A stretch of 36,484 nt of DNA, from positions 1 through 36,484 of the forward strand of contig JAGLID010000095.1 in assembly GCA_023143145.1 (NCBI GenBank), given 5' to 3'. Positions 1 through 8,580 of the stretch are shown piece after piece (positions within the stretch are counted from its first letter, which is position 1; every line of letters starts with the position of its first letter). The notes under the pieces were generated by a model. That model saw only the letters and a list, made by a program, of their open reading frames with translations. It was not told the origin of the DNA and searched no databases. A program made the position numbers and the translations under genes. The stretch is from Minisyncoccota bacterium. Lineage in GTDB: Bacteria > Patescibacteriota > Minisyncoccia > JAHIHE01 > JAGLIN01.

Positions 1-60
1 GGAAAAGATTACAATCAAACTTATTCTTCTCAACCGATGCTGTTCGATGATATAGTGTGA
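1..60 (+). other. C-terminal tail of an ORF entering from the left edge (…GKDYNQTYSSQPMLFDDIV*)
   Basis: Open frame from base 1 to TGA at 58-60; directly followed by a strong palindrome. Possibly the end of a transposase (inference). Confidence 0.4.
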
Positions 61-74
61 GAAATCTCACTGAT

Positions 75-99
75 ACCCCGTCAGCTTGCTGCGGGGTAA
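75..99. repeat. REP-like/terminal hairpin TACCCCGTCAGCTTGCTGCGGGGTA
   Basis: Near-perfect GC-rich inverted repeat (TACCCCG…CGGGGTA) in an AT-rich context, just after a truncated ORF. Confidence 0.55.
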
Positions 100-130
100 T
101 TCATTGGTAAAAAATATATCGCATATTTAA

Positions 131-337
131 AAAACTAATCTGGAATTTAAACAAGATACAATTGGAGATATTTTAACTAGCGAGCACGAGATGGTTTTAT
201 ATGGTACCGAAAGCTATGGCGATTATTTTATAAATGCGTTGGAATTTAAAAATACACAAAATTGCAGAGAAGATAAGAAAATATCCAAAGTTCGTATGTT
301 GTCGAAGTGTTGTAGCATAGGTCGGGAAGCAGTGTGA
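131..337 (+). pseudogene. ORF remnant without start codon (KTNLEFKQDTIGDILTSEHEMVLYGTESYGDYFINALEFKNTQ…)
   Basis: 68-codon open frame with protein-like composition, preceded by an in-frame stop and lacking an N-terminal start. Confidence 0.35.
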
Positions 338-386
338 TATAGATTGGAGTTGGAGTGATATGTGCTAAAAACCTAATTTAATCTAA

Positions 387-1277
387 ATGGCTTTTAATCC
401 GCATCTTGAAGTTGTTCTTGCCGCTATCATTTGGGGCTCAACAGGAGCTTTTGTAAAATATCTAGACCTTCCTCCTACCACAATGTCCTTTTTCCGCTTA
501 GCGATTCCGAGCATAATCTTATTTTTCTTTCTGTCTACAAAAAAGGTTTTTCTATTCAAAGGCAATAATAAACTAATTTTATTTGCCTCATCTTTGAATG
601 TCGTTAGAATGTTCCTTTATTTCACAGGATTTTCCCTTGCATCTATCGCGAATGCGGTAATAATCTGGTTTACTTTTCCTATCTTTGTCTTATTGATTGA
701 AATAACAATACTAAAAGAAAAAATATCAAAAAGACAGTCACTCCTCATTTTAATAGCATTTTTAGGAATTATTTTTATGTATATAGATAAGAATTTAAGT
801 TTTTCCAGTAACGACTTCATTGGAATGAGCGCAATGTTATTCGCATCAATGATGAACGCAATTCTGATAATTATATATAAAAAGGTTTCTAATAAATATT
901 CAAAGGCAGAACTCATTTTTTATCAAAATATCATTGGAGCTTTTATATTTTTACCCTTTATATTTTTTATGACGCCACTTCCGAGTATTTCTCAAATAGG
1001 AGTAGCCACAATCTATGCGATATTAATCGGTGTTGTGGGATTTGGACTTTTTTTCTCAGCGCTAAAGAGAATAAAAGCTTCTGTTGCTTCATATCTATCA
1101 TATATTGAAGTTTTAAGCGCAATTACCATAGCAATCATACTATTCAATGAAAATTTAACATGGAATATTATTATTGGTGGAATTCTAATTATTGTATCCG
1201 CTGCACTGCTTGAAACAAAGAAAGATAATCAAAATGTGAAAACATCTACAAAAGAAGAGCTTGGTTCCTATATCTAA
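387..1277 (+). CDS. EamA/DMT-superfamily permease
   Basis: 296 aa, ~10 hydrophobic helices, two EamA-like repeats (AAIIWGSTGAFVKYL; GVVGFGLFFSALKRIKASVASYLSYIEVLSAITIAIILFNE). Confidence 0.85.
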   Translation: MAFNPHLEVVLAAIIWGSTGAFVKYLDLPPTTMSFFRLAIPSIILFFFLSTKKVFLFKGNNKLILFASSLNVVRMFLYFTGFSLASIANAVIIWFTFPIFVLLIEITILKEKISKRQSLLILIAFLGIIFMYIDKNLSFSSNDFIGMSAMLFASMMNAILIIIYKKVSNKYSKAELIFYQNIIGAFIFLPFIFFMTPLPSISQIGVATIYAILIGVVGFGLFFSALKRIKASVASYLSYIEVLSAITIAIILFNENLTWNIIIGGILIIVSAALLETKKDNQNVKTSTKEELGSYI

Positions 1278-1347
1278 AATAAAATTTATTATTTTAAATT
1301 CTGATTTTAAATATTTTCATTTAACTTTTAAATTTTAATTCACATCT

Positions 1348-1557
1348 ATGACAAATGAAGAACAAATTTTGGAAATTTTGAAACAAAATCAAGAAATTCT
1401 ACAAAAAACACACAGATCTGCAGAAAAGACAAGAAAATATATTCTTTATAATGCAATTTTTACGGTTGTGGTATTTATGTTGCCATTAATTGGTCTTGTA
1501 ATCGCGATTCCAATATTTATGGAAACCTATGTTAGTTCTCTAGATGGCCTGATTTAA
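1348..1557 (+). CDS. Small membrane protein, N-terminal coiled-coil plus one TM helix
   Basis: 69 aa; MTNEEQILEILKQNQEILQKTHRSAEKTRK then a hydrophobic helix. Confidence 0.6.
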   Translation: MTNEEQILEILKQNQEILQKTHRSAEKTRKYILYNAIFTVVVFMLPLIGLVIAIPIFMETYVSSLDGLI

Positions 1558-1785
1558 AAATATAGTAACTTTGTGGTGCTGAATTTGTATAAAACTATAA
1601 ACTTTTTGATAGAACGGAGGTAATCCGTCCTTTAAGATGTAAATTAACATAATATATAATTTATTATAGAATTTTCTATTTACTCTTTTATGTTTAGGTT
1701 TGATTTCAATTACTTCACAAAATGAAATTTATATATTATAATAAAGAAACATGATTTATTAAATAATCTAAGAATTTACAGAACT

Positions 1786-3651
1786 ATGAAGAAAAAAATT
1801 AATACTAAAATTAACACGAAAAAAACCTTAAAAAAAGAACTTTTCAAGAATATATTGACAATGGTAGTGCTGTTTGTAGCACTTTCAATCCTTTTTTCAT
1901 TAAACGATACTACGGAACAAGAGCCAAAAGAAATTTCAATGAGTCAGCTTGCTAGGCAAGTTGAAGAAGGACAAATAAAAGAGATTAGTGTCAAAGAAGA
2001 TAAAATCGAAGTGACTCTGAATGATGAAGCTGGCACAAAAGAGACTCTTTTAAAGACGGGTCTTTCTTCACTGGAAGACGAGTTGATTAATGTTCATAAA
2101 ATTGATCAGGAGAAGGTTGATCAGGCAAATATAATGACAAAAGGCAGGACTGGAACGGAAACTTTCTTTTTGTCTTATGGTCCAACTCTTTTGACGCTTC
2201 TTTTTCTGGGAGTGTTACTTTGGATGATGTTGGGCAAGGCTCAAAAACAAAATGGGCAAGCAATGTCATTTGGAAAGTCAACAGCGAAATTTATGAAACC
2301 TGGTGATAAAAAGACGACTTTTAAAGATGTTGCAGGAATCAAAGAGGCAAAAGAGGAATTACTCGAGATTGTTGATTTTTTGAAGAATCCGAAGAAATTT
2401 TTAGATTTAGGTGCTAGAATTCCAAGAGGTGTTTTGCTTTTAGGTGCTCCAGGTACAGGAAAAACATTATTGGCTAAAGCCGTTGCCGGAGAAGCAGATG
2501 TGCCATTTTTCAATATCTCGGGATCTGAGTTTGTGGAAATGTTTGTGGGAGTTGGAGCGTCTCGAGTTCGTGACCTTTTCAAAAATGCGCAGAAACATGC
2601 CCCAAGTATTTTATTTATTGATGAAATCGATGCAGTTGGACGACACCGTGGTGCAGGTCTTGGTGGCGGACACGACGAAAGAGAACAAACTTTAAATCAA
2701 ATTCTAGTAGAAATGGATGGATTCAATACTGAAACAAATGTAATTGTGATGGCTGCCACAAATAGACCAGATGTTCTTGATCCCGCCTTGCTTCGTCCTG
2801 GACGTTTTGATAGAAGAGTTACGCTTGATCTTCCAGATATTAATGATCGAGAAGAAATATTGCGAGTACATGCCAAAAATAAGCCATTAGATAAAGATAT
2901 AGATCTTCGGAAAATTGCCGAAAGAACCCCGGGTTTTTCTGGTGCAGAATTATTTAATCTTCTTAATGAAGCGGCGATTTTAACGGCGCGAGAAGATAAA
3001 AAAATAATTAGTGAAGTAGCTATCTTGGATTCAATTGAAAAAGTAATGATGGGACCGGAAAAGAAAAGTAATCTTCTTTTGAAAAATGAAAAAGAAATTA
3101 CAGCTTATCACGAAGCGGGGCATGCCTTGCTTGGACATATCTTGCCGAAAACAGATCCAATTCACAAAGTTTCAATTGTTTCTCGAGGCAGAGCTGCGGG
3201 ATATACTTTGAATCTGCCAGAAGAAGATCGTCATTTTCACACGAAATCTGAATTTTTGGATAATTTGGTGATGCTTTTGGGTGGTTATACAGCTGAGCAA
3301 ATTGTATTCAATGACTTGACGACTGGAGCGAGCAATGATTTGATGAAAGCAAGTAGAATCGCCAGGGAGCTTGTGACAAAATATGGGATGAGCGAAAAAA
3401 TTGGACCAGTTGTTTTTGGTCAACACAGCGAGACAGTATTTTTAGGCAAAGAAATTCACGAGCAAAGAAATTATAGCGAAAAAGTGGCAGCGGATATTGA
3501 TGCAGAAGTTGACCGCATCATCAAAGAAGCTTTGGCTCAATCTGTTGATTTAATCAATAAAAATCGAGAAAAATTAAACAAGATTGCAAAGAAGTTAATT
3601 GAATCAGAAACAATTGAAAAAGATGAATTTAAAGAGCTAATGAAATCGTAA
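1786..3651 (+). CDS. ftsH: ATP-dependent zinc metalloprotease FtsH
   Basis: Walker A GAPGTGKT, Walker [15 protein letters not shown] region, HEAGH zinc site, N-terminal TM helices. Confidence 0.98.
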   Translation: MKKKINTKINTKKTLKKELFKNILTMVVLFVALSILFSLNDTTEQEPKEISMSQLARQVEEGQIKEISVKEDKIEVTLNDEAGTKETLLKTGLSSLEDELINVHKIDQEKVDQANIMTKGRTGTETFFLSYGPTLLTLLFLGVLLWMMLGKAQKQNGQAMSFGKSTAKFMKPGDKKTTFKDVAGIKEAKEELLEIVDFLKNPKKFLDLGARIPRGVLLLGAPGTGKTLLAKAVAGEADVPFFNISGSEFVEMFVGVGASRVRDLFKNAQKHAPSILFIDEIDAVGRHRGAGLGGGHDEREQTLNQILVEMDGFNTETNVIVMAATNRPDVLDPALLRPGRFDRRVTLDLPDINDREEILRVHAKNKPLDKDIDLRKIAERTPGFSGAELFNLLNEAAILTAREDKKIISEVAILDSIEKVMMGPEKKSNLLLKNEKEITAYHEAGHALLGHILPKTDPIHKVSIVSRGRAAGYTLNLPEEDRHFHTKSEFLDNLVMLLGGYTAEQIVFNDLTTGASNDLMKASRIARELVTKYGMSEKIGPVVFGQHSETVFLGKEIHEQRNYSEKVAADIDAEVDRIIKEALAQSVDLINKNREKLNKIAKKLIESETIEKDEFKELMKS

Positions 3652-3791
3652 TTTCCGTTCTTGTTGTTTCTTTGATACTTTTTTGCTTTATAACATAGCC
3701 AATGTAATTCTTTAAGGTTGAAATGTGGATGTTCTTATAGTTTTTCATTTTAGATTATTATATATATTCTAACTTAAAATAATTTATAAAT

Positions 3792-4157
3792 ATGAGTAAA
3801 ACAAGTAAAGTAGACAAAAAAGTACTAAGTGTTTTATTTTTTATCGTGTTACTATTCGCTAGAGTTGATTTCGCGAATGCCGCTTGTGGGACTGATGTTG
3901 GAATATTTTGTAATTTTATCTCGGCAGATTCTTTTTCTGGAGGCATATCGACTGTGATAAGTTATTTGTTTACTATAATTGGGATATTATCACTTTTCTT
4001 TATTGTTATAGGAGGAGTAAAATATATACTTTCTGCAGGTAATGAGGAAAAAATGAAATCAGCCAAAGATACAACATATTCTGCTATTATTGGTTTTGTA
4101 ATTTCTTTGATGGCTTATGGTCTGTTAAAAATATTAAATACTATCCTACAGAGCTAG
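3792..4157 (+). CDS. VirB2/TrbC-like (T4SS pilin-type) small secreted membrane protein
   Basis: Signal peptide, two TM helices with GGVKYILSAGNEEKMKSAKDTTYSAIIGFVISLMAYGLLKIL between/after. Confidence 0.75.
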   Translation: MSKTSKVDKKVLSVLFFIVLLFARVDFANAACGTDVGIFCNFISADSFSGGISTVISYLFTIIGILSLFFIVIGGVKYILSAGNEEKMKSAKDTTYSAIIGFVISLMAYGLLKILNTILQS

Positions 4158-4392
4158 AAATGAGTATTTATTTAAGCCGAGGATGCTTTACTTTATAGGA
4201 AGAATGTAATGTATTTTGTCTTTGCAGATAGTTTGTATGTTGTGTATTCTAGTTAATTATGATGAATAGAAGTTTGATTAAAAGACATAAAAAATTAACT
4301 ATTTTTATATCAACCTAAATACGTTTATATTAAATTCGTTTAGAGTAAGTAGTTTTGCTTAAAAGCAACAAAGGTGTTAATATGAGTGTGAG

Positions 4393-4842
4393 ATGACGTG
4401 TTTAATATATTTCTTAAGAAGTATGTCAAAAATTTATATGAAAATAAAAAAAAATTTAGTTTTGATAATATTTTTTCTAGTGATTTTTTCTTTTGCTTTG
4501 CCAATGGTATGTACCCCCAAAGTTAATGAAATTATTGGATTGGGCGGATTTTCAATTCCAACCGCTTTCGCTGTTTGTAATGCTGATTCTTCGTTTTTTT
4601 GTAGTGCTGTATCTTTTAATTCATTAGAGGAAGGAGGCGATCGAATAATTGGGATGATCCTCGGAACTATTGGTTCTATAGCGCTCTTATTGTTTATTAT
4701 TTCAGGAATTATGTATATGACTGCCGCTGGAGCTGAGGAAAAAATTACAGCGGCAAAAAAAATTCTTACGGGAACTGTAATTGGACTTGCAATCGCAATG
4801 CTTGCTTATTCATTGTTGAAGGTTTTGATTTCCATATTATAA
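4393..4842 (+). CDS. VirB2/TrbC-like pilin-type protein (paralog); likely internal start at 4423 or 4438
   Basis: Two TM helices, GIMYMTAAGAEEKITAAKKILTGTVIGLAIAMLAYSLLKVL. Confidence 0.75.
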   Translation: MTCLIYFLRSMSKIYMKIKKNLVLIIFFLVIFSFALPMVCTPKVNEIIGLGGFSIPTAFAVCNADSSFFCSAVSFNSLEEGGDRIIGMILGTIGSIALLLFIISGIMYMTAAGAEEKITAAKKILTGTVIGLAIAMLAYSLLKVLISIL

Positions 4843-4868
4843 TTTGAATATGAGAATTTTGATAGTTT

Positions 4869-5459
4869 ATGTTTTATCTTTGTTTAAGCGTAAATAATAT
4901 ATATAGCATAATGAAAAAATTTATAAAAACTTTTTTAGTCGTATGTTTTGTTTTATTAACAGCAACTTTTTTTGCTGGAAATGTTGATGAAGCTCATGCA
5001 GTATTTTTAGGTGAGCCAACATGCGCAGCTAATGATGGATGTTTGCCGTCGTGTCTTGTTGATTTTGGTGTTGATGATCCTGACTGTTTACCAGGATGTG
5101 TTGTTGATGGTAGTGCAGGCTTGATTCCTTGTGGGAGAAGTTGTGATGATGGACTGACAGCTATGGATGAAGCTGCTCCATGTACTCTTTGTCACGGAAT
5201 ATTAATGAGTCAGTTGATTGTTGAATTTTTGCTAAAAATGGCGGGTATTGCGTCGGTACTTGCAATTGCATTGGGGGGATTTCTTTATATGTTTGCTGCG
5301 GGAAGTCAAGGTTTGACAAGTACAGCAAAGTCTATATTAAAAAGCGTACTGATTGGCTTTATTCTTGTTTTTATTGCTTGGGTTTTAATTGATACAATTA
5401 TGACAACATTTGGCTATATTGATCCTCTTGGAGGCGAATGGCATGTGATGGATTGTTAG
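4869..5459 (+). CDS. Pilin-type protein with Cys-rich N-terminal ectodomain; likely start at 4911
   Basis: Signal peptide, CAANDGCLPSC…CLPGC…C…CTLC region, then GGFLYMFAAGSQGLTSTAKSILKSVLIGFILVFIAWVLI. Confidence 0.7.
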   Translation: MFYLCLSVNNIYSIMKKFIKTFLVVCFVLLTATFFAGNVDEAHAVFLGEPTCAANDGCLPSCLVDFGVDDPDCLPGCVVDGSAGLIPCGRSCDDGLTAMDEAAPCTLCHGILMSQLIVEFLLKMAGIASVLAIALGGFLYMFAAGSQGLTSTAKSILKSVLIGFILVFIAWVLIDTIMTTFGYIDPLGGEWHVMDC

Positions 5460-5734
5460 CAGTATGAAGTAAAGCTTGGTCATTTTCGTTTCAGTATATG
5501 TAATGAATGTGAGAGGTAGCTATACTCTCCTCTTGAAGACTCGTTTATTTGATATATTTAAAACATTAGGTTATTAGGTTAAAATGAATTTAAGGAGGAT
5601 TAGAGCTATTTATTGTTGAATGAAATGGTGAATTTAAAGATATTTTTTTAGGACGAAATTTAATTTAATTGTTTTGTATGCAAGTTAAATTTACGCAAAG
5701 CAAAACCTACATATTCATACTGAGTTTATAATAT

Positions 5735-5760
5735 AATCCTTGACCAAATAGGATTTTTTT
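5735..5760 (+). terminator. Rho-independent terminator-like hairpin AATCCT-N9-AGGATT-T5
   Basis: 6-bp stem followed by T-run; overlaps the tRNA promoter. Confidence 0.5.
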
Positions 5761-5768
5761 ATTAGAAT
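5740..5768 (+). promoter_or_regulatory. sigma70-type promoter for the tRNA: TTGACC-17-TAGAAT
   Basis: Near-consensus -35 and -10 with 17-nt spacer, 17 nt upstream of the tRNA 5' end. Confidence 0.65.
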
Positions 5769-5785
5769 AATAATATTATTAAAAG

Positions 5786-5862
5786 GGGCCATTAGCTCAG
5801 TTGGTTAGAGCGCGATCCTTATAAGGTCGAAGTCCTTGGTTCAAGTCCAAGATGGCCCACCA
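5786..5862 (+). tRNA. tRNA-Ile(UAU), CCA encoded
   Basis: Cloverleaf: acceptor GGGCCAT/ATGGCCC, D-arm GCTC..GAGC, anticodon stem CGATC/GGTCG with loop CTTATAA (anticodon TAT), T-arm CTTGG TTCAAGT CCAAG, ACCA end. Confidence 0.93.
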
Positions 5863-5868
5863 TAAATT

Positions 5869-5894
5869 AAAAAATAGCCTGTAGGCTATTTTTT
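5869..5894 (+). terminator. Intrinsic terminator after the tRNA
   Basis: AAAAAATAGCC TGTA GGCTATTTTTT. Confidence 0.85.
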
Positions 5895-5920
5895 GTAAAT
5901 TATTTGCATAAGAAGTAAAT

Positions 5921-7309
5921 CTATTGTAATGACTTTATTTTATTACCATAATTTTCAATAACTTCATTAATTGTCAGTTCTCCTGTGTCTAAGTTTTTTG
6001 TTGTGAGATAATCTATCATGTCAACTAAAATCTGGTCGCTTCTTTCGCTATCTGGATGTACCCAGCTTTTTGTAGTTAAAACTTGACTTGCAAAAATACT
6101 TCTTGCTCCATCATTTTTATCGCGTTGTTCCTGTGCGAGTTGCAATATTGCAGATGGCCTATTGGTTTCATCTAAGTAGAGTTTAGCATTTTCTTCTTTA
6201 GCTGCGAAACTCAAAAATTCCCAGGCTAGAGAATAACAGTCTATTTTTTCTTTTGTTACACATGGTGCTTTAGCTGGTACAACTGGAGCCCAGTATTCTG
6301 CGTAATTGACTTTATTATTTTCGTCGAGTTGAGGAACTGGAGCAATTTTATAATTAATTTCTCCTTGCGTTTTCTCTTCAATATTTTCTATCATTCGTGT
6401 ATAGTTTATCATCATTGCAGCTTTATTTTGTGTAAACGCATCTATGGAATACATCCAGTCCTTGTCCCAGGTATAATATCTTTTGGATGGGTCAGTAAAG
6501 CTTGTATAATATTTTATGGCATTTGTACTTCCTGCATTTGTAAACGATAGGGGCCTTTCGTCGTTCTTGTTTAAATTATTTTGTATAACTAGGAGCATAA
6601 GAATATCTTGGCTTCTGTTAACATTCCACCCTCCTCCAAACGCAGCTCCTGCTATTTCTAGTTGTTTGATATTTGTATTATTGATGCCTGTAGCTATATT
6701 CTTTTCTTCCTCATTAAAGCGACTTAATTTTTCAACATAATTTTTAAATTCGTCCCAGTTCTCAGGAGGTTTTGTATATCCTGCCTGAAGGAACATATCT
6801 TCATTATAGAATAGTGCAAGGGTATCAACATAAAGTGGAAGTGAGTATATCTTTCCGTCTGAAGTTGTAAAATCATCAACAGCAACTCTGACAAAGGTAT
6901 TTTTGAATTGTGCTAAAGTTGCCATTTCTTCGGGAGCTGGTAAAAGGTCTTCTTGATATTCTGGAAGCCAGGAATTAAATAACATAAAAATATTAGGACC
7001 TTTTTCATCGTATTGTAATTCTTTTACCTCGTTTTGATAATTTCCAGACAAGGCTTTATAGTCTATTGTTACATCTAGGAACCCATTTTGCTCTAGTTTT
7101 TTGTAAGCATTGAACTTATCGAAAACTTCCTGCCAGTCTCTTTGAGTATCAAAGGGTCCTACAAAGTTTAGGGTTACTTTCGGTTGGTTTTCTGTTTGCT
7201 TTTTTGAAAATGGACATTTTTTTAGTGGCGGACAACTTATAACAAACCAAGCAATAAATAAAAGAAAAAGAAGAATAAATGATATGAGAATAATTTTTGG
7301 TTTAGTCAT
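5921..7309 (-). CDS. Extracellular solute-binding protein (family 1), probable lipoprotein
   Basis: 462 aa; N-terminal hydrophobic segment with lipobox-like VISC; YSLPLYVDTLALFYNEDMF, GEINYKIAPVPQLDENN typical of sugar-type SBPs. Confidence 0.85.
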   Translation of the reverse strand: MTKPKIILISFILLFLLFIAWFVISCPPLKKCPFSKKQTENQPKVTLNFVGPFDTQRDWQEVFDKFNAYKKLEQNGFLDVTIDYKALSGNYQNEVKELQYDEKGPNIFMLFNSWLPEYQEDLLPAPEEMATLAQFKNTFVRVAVDDFTTSDGKIYSLPLYVDTLALFYNEDMFLQAGYTKPPENWDEFKNYVEKLSRFNEEEKNIATGINNTNIKQLEIAGAAFGGGWNVNRSQDILMLLVIQNNLNKNDERPLSFTNAGSTNAIKYYTSFTDPSKRYYTWDKDWMYSIDAFTQNKAAMMINYTRMIENIEEKTQGEINYKIAPVPQLDENNKVNYAEYWAPVVPAKAPCVTKEKIDCYSLAWEFLSFAAKEENAKLYLDETNRPSAILQLAQEQRDKNDGARSIFASQVLTTKSWVHPDSERSDQILVDMIDYLTTKNLDTGELTINEVIENYGNKIKSLQ

Positions 7310-7358
7310 TTTTTTATATGATTATAATTTATAAATAATTATGAGTATTAGATTGTTT

Positions 7359-7940
7359 CTATCGAATCACTGAAAAAACTATTCCATAATGATGACTTCC
7401 TGCATCGATGACTCTAATTGCTTTAAGACCATTTTTTATGGCAAGCTTTTTTATATCATTTTCACTTAAACAATGTTCAAATTTAGGTCCCATGGAAATT
7501 TTACTTGGAATCCAATCAATAATTACAATCTTTCCGTCATTTTTTGTAATCCTTCTAGCTTCGTTTAATATTGAATCGTAATCATTTGTTTGAAATAATA
7601 TATTTGCTAAAATAACGAAATCAGTTGATTCGTCTTCTATTTTTGAGCTTTTTTTGGATTCGACATTCGCTCGAATAGTTGTTATATTCAATAGTCCGTA
7701 TAATTTAGCTTTACTGGAAACCGATTCAAGTGAACTGCTTAAAACATCAATTGCATAGACCTTTCCATTATTTTTTACTATTTTTGCGATAGGAATCGTA
7801 AAATAACCTGCACCACAGCCAAAATCGGCAACAGTCATACCGTTTTTAATATTTAAATTTTCAATAATATAATCTGGGTTCATTAATCCACCACTACCTA
7901 CTTTGTTTATCTTTTCTGAATTGGTTTGATTGTCATTCAT
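7359..7940 (-). CDS. Class I SAM-dependent methyltransferase
   Basis: Motif I VADFGCGAGYFTIPIAKIV; AIDVLSSSL; VILANILFQ. Confidence 0.85.
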   Translation of the reverse strand: MNDNQTNSEKINKVGSGGLMNPDYIIENLNIKNGMTVADFGCGAGYFTIPIAKIVKNNGKVYAIDVLSSSLESVSSKAKLYGLLNITTIRANVESKKSSKIEDESTDFVILANILFQTNDYDSILNEARRITKNDGKIVIIDWIPSKISMGPKFEHCLSENDIKKLAIKNGLKAIRVIDAGSHHYGIVFSVIR

Positions 7941-7959
7941 ATTTTTATTTTTAATTATT

Positions 7960-8511
7960 TTATAATTGTTTTCCTATTTTAATTAGTTTTTTCTTTTCTG
8001 ATTTTCCATTGTCATGAAGCGCATATATTTTTTCAAATACTTTCAGGCCTATTAAATCACAATAATTTTCCATTACTTGCAAGCATTTTTTAGCACTTCT
8101 TTTTTCGTCTTCATGCCATTTGCACTGACCTTTCTCATCAAATTCAATATATTCTCCAAAATTTGCAGAAGTTAATAATATTACCTTTTTGTTTATTAAT
8201 TTACCAGAAAAATAAAATGGCAATGTTCTGTCAAAAAAGTTTTTCATAATGCCACTTACATTGTCAAAATATGTCGGACTGCCTAATACAATTATGTCTG
8301 CTTTTTCAAGTTTCATATATATCGTTTGCATATCATCCGAAAGGATACATTTATAATCTTTGTGGCAACTTCTACAATCATTACAGGAACCAATTTTCAA
8401 TTCTGATAGATTTATTATTTCAAATGGTTGATCCGTTGCTTCTAGTAAAGTTTTCAACATATAATGTGTATTTTGTTTTCTGGGACTTCCAGATATTCCA
8501 ACGATATGCAT
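7960..8511 (-). CDS. NADPH-dependent FMN reductase / flavodoxin-like (iron-sulfur flavoprotein type)
   Basis: MHIVGISGSPRKQNT; Cys cluster CNDCRSCHKDYKC; LGSPTYFDNVSGIMKNFFDR. Confidence 0.85.
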   Translation of the reverse strand: MHIVGISGSPRKQNTHYMLKTLLEATDQPFEIINLSELKIGSCNDCRSCHKDYKCILSDDMQTIYMKLEKADIIVLGSPTYFDNVSGIMKNFFDRTLPFYFSGKLINKKVILLTSANFGEYIEFDEKGQCKWHEDEKRSAKKCLQVMENYCDLIGLKVFEKIYALHDNGKSEKKKLIKIGKQL

Positions 8512-8580
8512 AATTTGTATATAGCTTTTATAAGGTTAGGGTTATATAATGTTCAGTTATTGTTTAGTAAACAATTTTCA

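Noticed and set aside
1614-1628. Small hairpin ACGGAGGTAATCCGT upstream of ftsH
   Set aside because: Only 5 bp and no T-run or conserved context; not enough to call a regulator.
2444-2695. Alternative-frame ORF inside ftsH (83 aa)
   Set aside because: Out-of-frame shadow of a highly conserved gene.
1786-3651. Genetic code 25 or 4 (UGA as Gly/Trp)
   Set aside because: Conserved genes (ftsH, gyrA, S1) are full length with no in-frame TGA, so standard decoding suffices; UGA avoidance as stop is kept as a separate observation.
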